The position numbers were made by a program, and so were the translations under genes. From Pseudomaricurvus sp033283335 (GTDB lineage Bacteria > Pseudomonadota > Gammaproteobacteria > Pseudomonadales > Cellvibrionaceae), in contig JAWMQP010000003.1 in NCBI GenBank assembly GCA_033283335.1, positions 62,001 through 126,000 on the forward strand: a DNA stretch of 64,000 nucleotides. Direction: 5' to 3'. The notes beneath the pieces are model-generated. The model was not told where the DNA came from. It ran no database searches and saw nothing but the letters and a program-made list of their open reading frames with translations. Position 1 is the first letter of the stretch. The number at the start of each line of letters is the position of its first letter. Below are positions 52,230-61,509 of this stretch, in pieces.

Positions 52230-54755
52230 ATGTCCGATATGTCTAATCCGCTCAAACACATCGTCAGTCAACCCTGTGCCAGCCGCAAAACTGCTTTAGC
52301 AGCCGCCTTGGCAGTTATCTCGGGAGGTGCAACGTTACCGTCAGTCGCTCAGGAATCTTCCGCATTCGCCATCGAAGAGCTGGTGGTCTATGCCCAAAAA
52401 CGTGAGCAGTCCATTATGGAGGTGCCTGTGTCGGTTTCCTCCTACAGTGCAGACGCCCTGGAGCGTGCCCAGATTCGCGATGTGGGAGACCTGCAGCAGA
52501 TGGCTCCCTCACTGTCAGTGAATGGATCTTCCGGGGGCTCGGAAACCATCTTTGCGATCCGAGGAATCGGTACCGCCGGGAACAATGCCGGCTTGGAGCA
52601 ATCCGTCGGGGTATTCATTGATGGTGTCTATCGTGGCCGCCCGGGTTCGGCCCTGTCTGACTACGTGGATGTTGAGGGCATTGAAATTCTAAAAGGCCCG
52701 CAGGGGACCTTGTTCGGTCGCAATACTTCCGCCGGTGTCATCAGTGTACGGACCGCCCAGCCCGCTTATGAAACCAGCGCAGGCATAGATGTGTCGGCCG
52801 GTGACAGGGGATACTTTCAGACCAAAGCCTTTGCCACCGGTGCGCTGGTAGACGATGTCCTGGCCTATCGAATCTCGGCGAACTACCAGCAAAAAGATGG
52901 CTTTATCCACGATGTCACTCTCGATAAGGATTACAACGACCGGGACCGTTATTCCCTGCGCGGTCAGCTGCTGTGGGATATTGACGACAGCAAATCCCTG
53001 CGTCTGATTGCGGATTACTCTGAAAGCAATGAAGCTTGTTGTGCCGCTGTGCCGGTCTTTCAGGGTCCCACCCGAGGTATTGTAGGAGTGTTGGGCGGTA
53101 ATCTTTTGCCGGGCGAGTCCGGTACCTATGGAGGAGTTCCAGGTACTTATGTCGATTCCTTTGAGCGCGATACGGCGACCAATTCCGGTGTCGAAAATGA
53201 TATGGAGGACTGGGGCGTCTCCGGTGAGTTCAAGTGGGAATTCAGCAATATGGAGCTGACCGTTATCGGGGCCTATCGCGGTTTTGAAGATCGCGCCTTT
53301 AACGATGCCGACGCCACCGATATTGCCATTCTGGATCAGGAAAAGTCACAGGACATCGACGAAACCTCCCTTGAAATCCGATTGGCTTCCACGGGCTCGC
53401 AAACCGTTGACTGGATGGCGGGGCTCTATTACTTCAACCAGGATATCGATTACAAGCATCCTCTGTTTATGGGTGAGGATACTCGTACCTATTACGATAC
53501 TCTGTTTACGGCTGGTCTCGGCTTCTCCCCCTTTGAGTATTACGAGCAGTTCCTCGGTTACGCCCCTGGCGCTCTTTTTGGTGAAGATGATTACACCACC
53601 ACTGAAACGGATTACAACGCCGAGAGTCTGGCATTGTTTGGTCAGGCAACCTGGAACGTGACTGAGCAACTGAGCCTGACGGTGGGTCTACGTTACTCTG
53701 AAGAGGAAAAGCGGGGTGACTTCCACTGGGAGGGCAGCAACCCTTACGCTGAAATCAGTGAAGCCCAGTTTCAGGGCGTCTTAACCCCCGTGTTGATGGG
53801 AGCTGGAATAACCGACCCGGCAGTGCTTGCCGCGACTGTCGATGCGTTGACCCTGTCTTCCCAACGGCTGCAGTTTGGGTCGCCTTATAATGACTTCACC
53901 AGCAAGTACGACGACGACAATGTCAGCGGTACTTTGAGTGTGAACTATATGTGGTCCGACGACTTCAGCACCTACGCCCGTTTTGCTCAGGGTTATAAGT
54001 CGGGTGGCTTGAATATGGATCGTACTGCGGGAGGCCAGTCAGGCGGTAACCCTGCGGTCGATCCCGATAACCCTATCTTCGACCCGGAAGACGTCGAATC
54101 CTTCGAGGTGGGTTTCAAGTCCCAGTTTCTGGATGGCACTCTGAGGTTGAACGGCGCCTTCTTCTATCAGACCCTGGAAGACTTCCAGGCCAACTCCTTT
54201 AACGGTATTGCGTTTGTGGTGCGCAACGCCGCGGAAGTGGAAGGCAAGGGTTTTGAGCTGGATTATGCTTATCAGCCCAATGAGCACTGGTTGTTTACCG
54301 GTGGATTGGTGTTGCAGGACATTGAATACAGCGATTACCCGGATGGTTCAGCGACCAAGGTGCAAGAAGAAGTTCTGGGTATGGCCACTCAAGACTTGAC
54401 CGGAGAGCCGGTTGTTTTCACCTCGGATGTGAATTATTCGGGTGCGATCAGTTATACCACCGAGATTGGCAGTAATCTGGAGTTGGTGGCTGGCACTTCG
54501 TACAGTTACCGTTCCGAATTCTTCACCGCTCAGGACAACGACCCAATCTCCGAACAAGACGCTTATTGGTTGTTTAACCTGAGCCTGGGTCTGGGTGCCC
54601 AGGATGCCTCCTGGAGTGTGGAGTTGTGGGGCAAGAATGTCACTGACGAAGAAGTGTACAACATCGTCTATGATGCCTTCTCCCAAAGCCATACCTACAA
54701 CGCCTGGGTTAATGAAGGGCGTACCTTCGGGGTAACCGGCCGTTTACGTTTTTAA
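52230..54755 (+). CDS. TonB-dependent receptor
   Basis: 841 residues. Signal sequence (about 20-41; ALAAALAVISGGATLPSVAQ), TonB box EELVVYAQKREQ, and a plug with FAIRGIGTAGNNAG and VEGIEILKGPQGTLFGRNTS. A large beta-barrel ends in GRLRF. The family imports large ligands across the outer membrane. It resembles receptors common in marine and hydrocarbon- or sterol-using bacteria, but the ligand is unknown. Start ATG 52230; another ATG at 52239 is possible. Divergent from an AraC gene. Confidence 0.92.
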   Translation: MSDMSNPLKHIVSQPCASRKTALAAALAVISGGATLPSVAQESSAFAIEELVVYAQKREQSIMEVPVSVSSYSADALERAQIRDVGDLQQMAPSLSVNGSSGGSETIFAIRGIGTAGNNAGLEQSVGVFIDGVYRGRPGSALSDYVDVEGIEILKGPQGTLFGRNTSAGVISVRTAQPAYETSAGIDVSAGDRGYFQTKAFATGALVDDVLAYRISANYQQKDGFIHDVTLDKDYNDRDRYSLRGQLLWDIDDSKSLRLIADYSESNEACCAAVPVFQGPTRGIVGVLGGNLLPGESGTYGGVPGTYVDSFERDTATNSGVENDMEDWGVSGEFKWEFSNMELTVIGAYRGFEDRAFNDADATDIAILDQEKSQDIDETSLEIRLASTGSQTVDWMAGLYYFNQDIDYKHPLFMGEDTRTYYDTLFTAGLGFSPFEYYEQFLGYAPGALFGEDDYTTTETDYNAESLALFGQATWNVTEQLSLTVGLRYSEEEKRGDFHWEGSNPYAEISEAQFQGVLTPVLMGAGITDPAVLAATVDALTLSSQRLQFGSPYNDFTSKYDDDNVSGTLSVNYMWSDDFSTYARFAQGYKSGGLNMDRTAGGQSGGNPAVDPDNPIFDPEDVESFEVGFKSQFLDGTLRLNGAFFYQTLEDFQANSFNGIAFVVRNAAEVEGKGFELDYAYQPNEHWLFTGGLVLQDIEYSDYPDGSATKVQEEVLGMATQDLTGEPVVFTSDVNYSGAISYTTEIGSNLELVAGTSYSYRSEFFTAQDNDPISEQDAYWLFNLSLGLGAQDASWSVELWGKNVTDEEVYNIVYDAFSQSHTYNAWVNEGRTFGVTGRLRF

Positions 54756-54902
54756 TCCCTATAGCGGGGTTGTGTCCGTCACGCCCCTGCCTTTTAGGTT
54801 TCAAGGATTACGCTTTTCACCTGTGGACTGTTGGGCAAACGGTCTACGGGTGTTTTTTTATCAAGGCTGTATAACTGAAAAATAATTGAAGAGAGGTCTG
54901 GG

Positions 54903-56114
54903 ATGAGGAAAACATCAGCGCTGATGCTTTTGCTGGGAGCCGTTGCAGTGCTTTCAGCTTGTGAAGAGAACACGACCGTTGAGCAATCCGCTATGGTTGA
55001 GCAAAAGACAATGGCGGCAGCCGGAGCTGCACCCGCTGTGGCTGATTATGCGGACGCCAAAAACTGGTTATGTTTGCCGGGGCTGGCTGGTGCCTGCGAA
55101 ACCGACTTGGACACCACCGTCGTTGAAACTGACGGTACATTTCTTCGGCAAGCCTGGCAGGCCAATCCAGCGCCAGACATTGACTGTTTTTATGTTTACC
55201 CGACTGTCTCGCTGGATAAAAGCATGAACAGTGATTTAGTGGCCGGTCCCGAAGAGCGTTCCGTGGTTCAGACGCAATTCGCCCGCTTTGCATCCGTCTG
55301 TCGCACCTTTGCTCCAGTCTATCGGCAGGTTACCCTGGCTGGTTTGCGAGCGAATATGGCGAACCAGGCGGAACCGGATATGTCCATCGGTTATCGCGAT
55401 GTCCGAGCCGCCTGGCAATACTATATGGAACATCATAACCAGGGGCGGGGGGTGGTGCTCGTTGGGCACTCACAGGGGACATTTCTGCTGAGCCAGTTAT
55501 TGCAGGAGGAGATTGAAGGCCAAGCGGTCGAGCGGCAGTTGGTGTCGGCCTTGATGATTGGAGGCCGTGTCCAGGTGCCAAAAGGGAAACTGCAAGGCGG
55601 AAGCTTTTCCAGTTTGCCCTTGTGTGAGCGTGGCGATCAGTTGGGATGCGTCATTGCCTACACGTCTTTCCGGGCGAGTTCTCCGCCGCCTGTGGGAGGC
55701 CTTTTTGGACAGGTGCAGGATAATCTGGTTAATGCCTGTACTAACCCTGCGCTGTTGGCGAGTGGCACGGATCGGCTTAACAGTTTTCTCGCAACTGGTG
55801 ACGGCGGCTACAGCACCAAATCGGCAGCGCCACAATGGGTAGCTGGTAAAGTGCAACCCGATACGCCTTTTGTGCAGGTGCCTGGCTTGCTGGCCGCGCA
55901 ATGTGTTGAAAATGATGAGGTGGCCTATCTGGCTATTGAGGTGATGGGGGATCCACAGGATCTGCGCACGGATGATATCAATGGCGATCTGGTGGTTGCC
56001 GGACAAGTGCAAAAAGCCTGGGGGTTGCACTTGATCGATATGGACTTGGCCATGGGTGATTTACTGAGCATCGTCCAGCGTCAAAGTGATACTTACCTGA
56101 GTCAGTTGCAATAG
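54903..56114 (+). CDS. DUF3089 lipoprotein, alpha/beta-hydrolase type
   Basis: 403 residues. Lipoprotein signal with lipobox LSAC (Cys20). The DUF3089 family has an alpha/beta-hydrolase nucleophile elbow, here VGHSQG with Ser190. Upstream are DIDCFYVYPTVSLDKSMN and YRDVRAAWQYYMEHHNQGRG. It is likely an outer-membrane-anchored esterase or lipase-like enzyme. It lies 147 bases after the first TonB receptor on the same strand, which suggests that it processes the receptor's ligand (inference). Confidence 0.87.
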   Translation: MRKTSALMLLLGAVAVLSACEENTTVEQSAMVEQKTMAAAGAAPAVADYADAKNWLCLPGLAGACETDLDTTVVETDGTFLRQAWQANPAPDIDCFYVYPTVSLDKSMNSDLVAGPEERSVVQTQFARFASVCRTFAPVYRQVTLAGLRANMANQAEPDMSIGYRDVRAAWQYYMEHHNQGRGVVLVGHSQGTFLLSQLLQEEIEGQAVERQLVSALMIGGRVQVPKGKLQGGSFSSLPLCERGDQLGCVIAYTSFRASSPPPVGGLFGQVQDNLVNACTNPALLASGTDRLNSFLATGDGGYSTKSAAPQWVAGKVQPDTPFVQVPGLLAAQCVENDEVAYLAIEVMGDPQDLRTDDINGDLVVAGQVQKAWGLHLIDMDLAMGDLLSIVQRQSDTYLSQLQ

Positions 56115-56142
56115 CGTGACATAAAAATAGCTTGCCATAAAA

Positions 56143-56162
56143 AAGCCCCCATACGGGGGCTT
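56143..56162. terminator. Bidirectional terminator between the hydrolase and second receptor
   Basis: AAGCCCCC (56143-56150) and GGGGGCTT (56155-56162), loop ATAC. On the minus strand the stem is followed by a T run (A run 56138-56144 on plus), so it best terminates the second receptor gene. Confidence 0.88.
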
Positions 56163-56197
56163 AGTTTGCATCTTTACAATTAAACTACAGCTATCAA

Positions 56198-58426
56198 TTA
56201 ATAGTTGTAGGTGACTTCGACGCCGTAGACGCGACCTTTGGCCAGAGGGGAGAATGTACCGCCGAATGGCAGTGCGCCACCTAAGGTTGCTGGCAGCTGA
56301 GTATCGCCACCATGCTTCACGGTGTTCAGCAGATTTTTACCATACAGGCCGATCACCCAGTGTTCGTCATTGGAGTGTAAGTCAATACCCAGATCCAGGA
56401 TGTCCTGCTCATCAATATAGCCACGATTGTCGTCGGTGTAGGCAGATTCATCACGGTAGGCGTATTGAATGCGGGATGAGGCGTAACCCCAGTCTCCCAG
56501 ATCCATGTCATGAGACAGGCCGATACTGTAGGTCAGCTCGGGGGCTCGGGGAATGTCCAGATCCTTGTCTGCTCCGTTCACTACACCATCACCGTTCAGA
56601 TCGTAGATCACGTCGTCATATTGCGAATCGGTGTAACCAAAAGATGCCATCAGAAGCAAGCTGTCGGTCAGGGCATAGGTCGCATCAAACTCAATACCTT
56701 GTAAGGTAGCATCTGCTGTATTTCGAATGTCCTGCACAACGCCGGCTACTGGGTCAGCGGTGTTAATTTCACGCTGCATATCCTGAATGCTGGTATGGAA
56801 CAGTGCTGCTGTCAGGCGACCGCGATCTCCCAGGCTCATTTTGTAACCGAGTTCAAAGGTATCGACGGTTTCTTCATCAAACGGACCTGGGCTAACCGTT
56901 GGCAATACCGAGGTGTTGCGCAGGTTATAACCGCCAGAGCGATAGCCACGCGACCAGCTGCCGTATACGCGGGCATCCATATCCAGCTCATAGGTGAAGC
57001 CCAGTTTTGGCGACCAGTTGGACCAGCTTTCCTCGTCCTCGAAATGCATCGGGCAGGAGCCATCAATGATATTGCAAGGCTGGTTAGTGTTCAAAGTCAG
57101 GTTGGAGACCTGGGCTTCTTTATCCTCTTTGGTGAAGCGAATACCTGCAGTCAGGGTCAGCTGTTCAGTTGCGGCAAAGTCAACGGCGGTAAACGCGCCG
57201 GCAGAACTGACTTCATAGTCGCCGCCACCGTATTGATTCGTGCTGCCAAAGCCCAGGTTACGCTCTTCGTAGTAATTGATTTCGTTGGTGAAGTAGTAGA
57301 GACCACTGGTCAGGGTCCAGCGCTCACCAAACGTTCCGGAGTAGCGCAACTCATTGCTGTACTGCTCGGTATTCATCTCTGCGATGGAATGGAATATCGG
57401 CAGGGATGTAGAGTCGATATCAGAGATCGAGTAAGAGTTGTATTCACGCCAGCCGAAGATGTTGGTGATGGTACCGTCACCAAAAGAAATATCTTTATTC
57501 AGGGTGAGGTTAAACTGATTGCCGCGCGTTTCCAGCAGACCTTCTTCATCGTTGGCAAACTTGAAAGAGTCGCGATCGTAATCTGAGAAGATGCTGGAGA
57601 TACCATCACCATTGGTATGGCTCTGGCCGGCGGCACCTTGACCTTCACTTTCCTGGTACTCATAACGGGCAATCAGGCTAGTGGAGTCATTTATGTCCCA
57701 AACGACCACGGGGCGTACCATGAAGGTATCGGTTTTGCCAAAGGCATCGCCTGTGGCTTCATTTTTAAACCAGCCCTCATCGCGATTACTATAAACGCTC
57801 AACTTGGCTGCTACAGCTTCAGACAGTGGGCCGCTGACACTGCCCATTAAGTATTTGTTAGGGGCTTCACCACCGTCTTCGTAGGTTGTACGAACGCTGG
57901 CTTCAAAATCTTGAGTTGGCAGTTTGGTGTTGACCAGTACGGCACCGCCGGTGACGTTACGGCCAAACAGAATGCCCTGTGGGCCGCGCAGCACTTCAAT
58001 GCTTTCCAGGTCAAACATATCCATTACTACACCGGCGTTGGTGCCCATGTAGACGCCATCCACAAATACACCCACCGTGGGGTCAATGGAGGGAATGGAA
58101 CTGTTGGTGCCCAGGCCGCGAACGGAGAAGTTGGCGATACCGCGTGTGGTGCCGGCATCGTCCATGGAGACGTTGGGCATGCCGACGGCCAAACTACTTA
58201 AATCGCGTACTTTCAGGGCTTTCAGTTGGTCAGAGCCGTAGGCGGTTACGGCCAGAGGAGTGTCCATGGAACTCTCTTCGCGCTTACGGGCAGTGACGAC
58301 AACCTCTTCCAAAAGCATGAAGTTGTTGCCGCGTTGTTGTGCCGACACATCCATGGCGGTGATGCTGGCCGTGGCGCTCAGCGCTAGGGCAAGCGGAGTT
58401 TTACCAATGGTTATTGCTTTTTTCAC
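56198..58426 (-). CDS. TonB-dependent receptor with EF-hand-like loop
   Basis: 742 residues from a GTG start (AGGAGAGG upstream). Signal peptide about 1-29 (ATASITAMDVSAQ), TonB box LEEVVVTARKREE, plug FSVRGLGTNSSIPSIDPTVG and VLRGPQGILFGRNVTGG, and a barrel ending VTYNY. At about 607-622 the loop DLNGDGVVNGADKD fits a calcium-binding, dockerin-like pattern. The ligand is unknown. It faces the OruR-type regulator gene across a 286-base gap that contains a poly-C tract. Confidence 0.91.
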   Translation of the reverse strand: MKKAITIGKTPLALALSATASITAMDVSAQQRGNNFMLLEEVVVTARKREESSMDTPLAVTAYGSDQLKALKVRDLSSLAVGMPNVSMDDAGTTRGIANFSVRGLGTNSSIPSIDPTVGVFVDGVYMGTNAGVVMDMFDLESIEVLRGPQGILFGRNVTGGAVLVNTKLPTQDFEASVRTTYEDGGEAPNKYLMGSVSGPLSEAVAAKLSVYSNRDEGWFKNEATGDAFGKTDTFMVRPVVVWDINDSTSLIARYEYQESEGQGAAGQSHTNGDGISSIFSDYDRDSFKFANDEEGLLETRGNQFNLTLNKDISFGDGTITNIFGWREYNSYSISDIDSTSLPIFHSIAEMNTEQYSNELRYSGTFGERWTLTSGLYYFTNEINYYEERNLGFGSTNQYGGGDYEVSSAGAFTAVDFAATEQLTLTAGIRFTKEDKEAQVSNLTLNTNQPCNIIDGSCPMHFEDEESWSNWSPKLGFTYELDMDARVYGSWSRGYRSGGYNLRNTSVLPTVSPGPFDEETVDTFELGYKMSLGDRGRLTAALFHTSIQDMQREINTADPVAGVVQDIRNTADATLQGIEFDATYALTDSLLLMASFGYTDSQYDDVIYDLNGDGVVNGADKDLDIPRAPELTYSIGLSHDMDLGDWGYASSRIQYAYRDESAYTDDNRGYIDEQDILDLGIDLHSNDEHWVIGLYGKNLLNTVKHGGDTQLPATLGGALPFGGTFSPLAKGRVYGVEVTYNY

Positions 58427-58459
58427 AGGGGCCTCTCCTTTCGGGTTTTATTAAAATTA

Positions 58460-58489
58460 GCTATAGAGTCGAGATGTTTTTATTAGCAA
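58460..58489 (-). promoter_or_regulatory. Putative promoter of the second TonB receptor
   Basis: Minus strand TTGCTA (58484-58489) and TATAGC (58460-58465), 18-base spacing, 34 bases before the start codon. A run of nine C lies just upstream of the -35. Confidence 0.45.
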
Positions 58490-58500
58490 CCATGGTAGGC

Positions 58501-58509
58501 GGGGGGGGG
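58501..58509. repeat. Nine-base homopolymer G/C tract
   Basis: GGGGGGGGG on plus (C9 on the strand of the receptor gene) about 75-83 bases before that gene's start. Long enough to slip during replication. Confidence 0.9.
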
Positions 58510-58712
58510 AGCTGAAGGTTATTCCTTGAGTGCGCGAATATTTATCATTTTGTGCCAAGTCGGCGTCACCGAGACGGTGATTTAAGTGCCAAATATTTTT
58601 AACTCATTGAATAATAAGAAAAATATCTGGATTTATGGAGGGGTTTCTTGACTAGGGGTAATCTCCTATACTGGGTGTTAATTTCGATACGAAATAAGCA
58701 TAAGAGTTAGTT

Positions 58713-59729
58713 ATGTCTGAACCAACGGTTATAGGAAGCTGGATTACCCTCCTTGCTTCGGCTCTGGATAGCTATGGCATTAACGCCCGGAGATTTTTAG
58801 CGTCTCGCGGCATCGATCTGGATCGGGCTATGAACCCGGCAACCCGGATTCCCATTCATACAATGAGCCACCTTTGGGGGGATGCAGCAAGCCTCACCGG
58901 CGACCAGGCTTTTGGTTTGAAAGCGGGGTCTCTTGTCACACCTAACACCCTCAGTGCCTTGGGAATGGCACTTTGGAGTGCCTGTACGATAAAAGATCAG
59001 TTGGAATGCTTTATTCGCTATCTGCATGTCTTGGCCGATGCCAGTCACATGTCGCTGGAAGAGCGCGATGGTGTATTGGTTTCCATAACTCGGTTGATTC
59101 CCGGTGATCGTAGCTCCCATTTGTTGTCTGAGTGTTCCCAGGATGTAGCCTGTGCGTTGATGCATACGCTGCGGCGTACTTTGTATAAGCGGGATTTCAG
59201 TCCGGTATTGGTGCAACTTGCCCGTTCGAAACCGGAGAATCCGCAAGTGTATGAGACTTTTTTTGGCTGCCCGGTGGAATTTGGTCAGCCGGAAATTCGC
59301 GTGCATATTGCCATGGCCGATGCCACGGCGCCGATTCCGGGAGGCAGCAGTTATCTGGCGGAGGCATCGCTGCGGGTTTTGGATGAATTTACGGCACACA
59401 TCAGCTCTAAAAATGACCTGCTGTGGCAATTGCGGCAGGCGTTGGTGTCGTTATTGCCACAGGGCAAGGCCACGGTCGAGCAGGTAGCCAATCATTTGCA
59501 AACCAGTAAGCGCACGCTGCATCGACAGTTGGATGAGCAGGGCACCAGCTTTCGGGAAGAACTGGAGGCGTTTCGTCGCGAGCGCGCGTTTCGGCTAATC
59601 AGTCAGGGCGACCATTCTTTGGGTGATATCAGTTTTATGCTGGGTTTTTCCAGCAGCAGTAATTTCACCCGGGCGTTTAAACGCTGGACCGGTGAGGCCC
59701 CACAGACTTATCGGCAGCGTATGGGGTGA
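58713..59729 (+). CDS. AraC-family regulator with arabinose-binding-like (OruR-type) N-domain
   Basis: 338 residues. The N-terminal domain (about 15-205) is of the PF12625 type (GINARRFLASRGIDLDRAM, FGLKAGSLVTPNTLSALGMA). The C-terminal HTH pair (about 235-335) contains VEQVANHLQTSKRTLHRQL and LGDISFMLGFSSSSNFTRAF. Such regulators sense small metabolites or fatty-acid-like ligands. Divergent from the second TonB receptor and next to the dipeptidase gene. Confidence 0.93.
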   Translation: MSEPTVIGSWITLLASALDSYGINARRFLASRGIDLDRAMNPATRIPIHTMSHLWGDAASLTGDQAFGLKAGSLVTPNTLSALGMALWSACTIKDQLECFIRYLHVLADASHMSLEERDGVLVSITRLIPGDRSSHLLSECSQDVACALMHTLRRTLYKRDFSPVLVQLARSKPENPQVYETFFGCPVEFGQPEIRVHIAMADATAPIPGGSSYLAEASLRVLDEFTAHISSKNDLLWQLRQALVSLLPQGKATVEQVANHLQTSKRTLHRQLDEQGTSFREELEAFRRERAFRLISQGDHSLGDISFMLGFSSSSNFTRAFKRWTGEAPQTYRQRMG

Positions 59730-59735
59730 AAGTGG

Positions 59736-60917
59736 TTATTCGGGCAGGTTTTGTTGCAGGAAAGTGACCATGTTGCCGCCCATGACTTTGCGGATTTCGG
59801 TTTCGCTGAAACCGGCTTTTACCATTTCCTCCGTCAGCACCGCGATCTCGGACACATCAAAACTGGTGGTGACCGAGCCATCATAGTCCGATCCCAGAGC
59901 CACATGATCCACGCCCACCAGGTTCACGCCATAGCGTACGGCTTTAACAATGTTGGTCGGTGAGGGATCGCAGATGGCGCCGTCCCAGTAGCCCACGCCA
60001 ATGATGCCGCCTTTAGCCGCGATGCGCTGCATCAGCTCATCACTGATGTTGCGGGGGCCGGGACAGTGGCCATAGAAGCCTGTGTGGCTGACCACAAGAG
60101 GGGCGTCACTGCGGGACAGCACATCTTCTACCACCTGGGGGGAAGAATGGGCGACGTCAATCATAATGCCCAGGCGCAGCATTTCATCAACGGCCTGTTG
60201 GCCAAACACGCTCAAGCCAGCGCCACTTTCACCATGCAGCGAGCCGCCCAGCGCATTGTCAAAAAAGTGGTGCAAGCCCATCATGCGAAAGCCGGCATCA
60301 TAGAGTAGCTGGATATTGTCCAGATTGTCATCCAGGGCGTGGGAGCCTTCGGTACCCAGTAAGCCGCCAACGGTGTTGCTGCCTTTGACGCGATCCAATA
60401 ACAGCTGCTCGAGATCCTGGCGATTCTGTATCAGTTGGAAATTTTGCGGCGCTTGCTGTTGCAGCCGGTGCAGTTTCTGGGCCTGATGCAGGGCGCGTTC
60501 AGTCAGGCTGCTCCAGGTGTTCAGGGGCCAGGCCTGGGCGAAGGCCAACAGCGTTATATTGTCGCGACTGTCGGTGGCATTGTGCTCATAGTTTTGCCCA
60601 GCCGGTGACTTGGTCACTGAGGTAAACATTTGCAGCGCTACATTGCCAGCTTGCAGGCGGGGTATATCCACATGGCCGCGTTCGGATCGCTTCAGCAGAT
60701 CCCTCTTCCATAAGGTGCTGTCACTGTGCCAGTCGCCAATAATCAAACTGTTGTGTAATTGTTGAGCCGCGGGTGAAACCTTATAGCTTGGGTGTGGGGT
60801 GACTTTGTTTTGAGCGTTTTCAATGCGAGCTGGTACCAGGACAAAAAAGGCTCCCAGCAAAAGCACCAACACCGTCAAGACAAGCAGTGGAGCTGTATAC
60901 CAGCGGCGCAGGATCAT
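59736..60917 (-). CDS. Membrane dipeptidase, peptidase family M19
   Basis: 393 residues from ATG 60917 (GAGG five bases upstream; a longer frame to 60971 is not needed). A membrane anchor covers 8-28. Renal-dipeptidase fold with metal ligands His64 and Asp66 in GDWHSDS. GTEGSHALDDN (metal-bridging Glu), VSHTGFYGHCPGPRN and LGSDYDGSV are further family motifs. It hydrolyses dipeptides, some with D-residues, probably in the periplasm. It converges with the AraC gene, 6 bases apart. Confidence 0.92.
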   Translation of the reverse strand: MILRRWYTAPLLVLTVLVLLLGAFFVLVPARIENAQNKVTPHPSYKVSPAAQQLHNSLIIGDWHSDSTLWKRDLLKRSERGHVDIPRLQAGNVALQMFTSVTKSPAGQNYEHNATDSRDNITLLAFAQAWPLNTWSSLTERALHQAQKLHRLQQQAPQNFQLIQNRQDLEQLLLDRVKGSNTVGGLLGTEGSHALDDNLDNIQLLYDAGFRMMGLHHFFDNALGGSLHGESGAGLSVFGQQAVDEMLRLGIMIDVAHSSPQVVEDVLSRSDAPLVVSHTGFYGHCPGPRNISDELMQRIAAKGGIIGVGYWDGAICDPSPTNIVKAVRYGVNLVGVDHVALGSDYDGSVTTSFDVSEIAVLTEEMVKAGFSETEIRKVMGGNMVTFLQQNLPE

Positions 60918-61033
60918 AGAAGCCTCAGTGTCGTTATTGCAATGCAAATGTGAGTTTTGACAACAGGCCAATCTTAATCGTTAGGACACTTGAGGTGCCA
61001 CCATTCAGGGCGACTTGTTGGTCACAGAGGTGC

Positions 61034-61492
61034 TTAAGCCAGGCTCTTCTCCATGTCGTGGTGGGGAATACCGGCATCCATGAATTCCTCGCCGCAGACC
61101 TCGTAACCCAGCTTTTGGTAAAAGCCGATGGCGCTGTTCTGTGCCGACAGTTGCACCTTGGGCAGTCCTGCTTCACGGGCGATTTGCTCCAGGGCCGCCA
61201 TCACCTGTCGGCCCAGGCCCAGTTTGCGGCCGTGGGCGTGAACGGCAACACGGCCAATTTTCCCGTGTTTCTCCAGGTCGATGCGGCCGGTCGCCATGGG
61301 CACGTCATCAACAAGGACCAGGACATGGCGACACTGGTTGTCGCGGTCATCGAGTTCCTCTTCGACGGGAACGTGTTGTTCTTCCACAAACACTTTGTGA
61401 CGGATGCTGTACAGCACGTCTCCATGACTGTCGAAGTCTACAAGGGAGACTTCAATGTTGGGAGTGTTGGGCGAGGGGTGATTGTCAGACAT
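61034..61492 (-). CDS. GNAT-family N-acetyltransferase
   Basis: 152 residues. The acetyl-CoA binding motif A appears as GRVAVHAHGRKLGLGRQVM. The N-terminal VFVEEQHVPVEEELDD and C-terminal IGFYQKLGYEVCGEEFMDAGIPHHDM (shortened here to its key text) resemble the YjcF/ElaA-like subgroup. The substrate is unknown. It follows the EamA gene after 17 bases on the same strand. Confidence 0.9.
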   Translation of the reverse strand: MSDNHPSPNTPNIEVSLVDFDSHGDVLYSIRHKVFVEEQHVPVEEELDDRDNQCRHVLVLVDDVPMATGRIDLEKHGKIGRVAVHAHGRKLGLGRQVMAALEQIAREAGLPKVQLSAQNSAIGFYQKLGYEVCGEEFMDAGIPHHDMEKSLA

Positions 61493-61509
61493 AGTAGAGC
61501 TTTCCGGTA

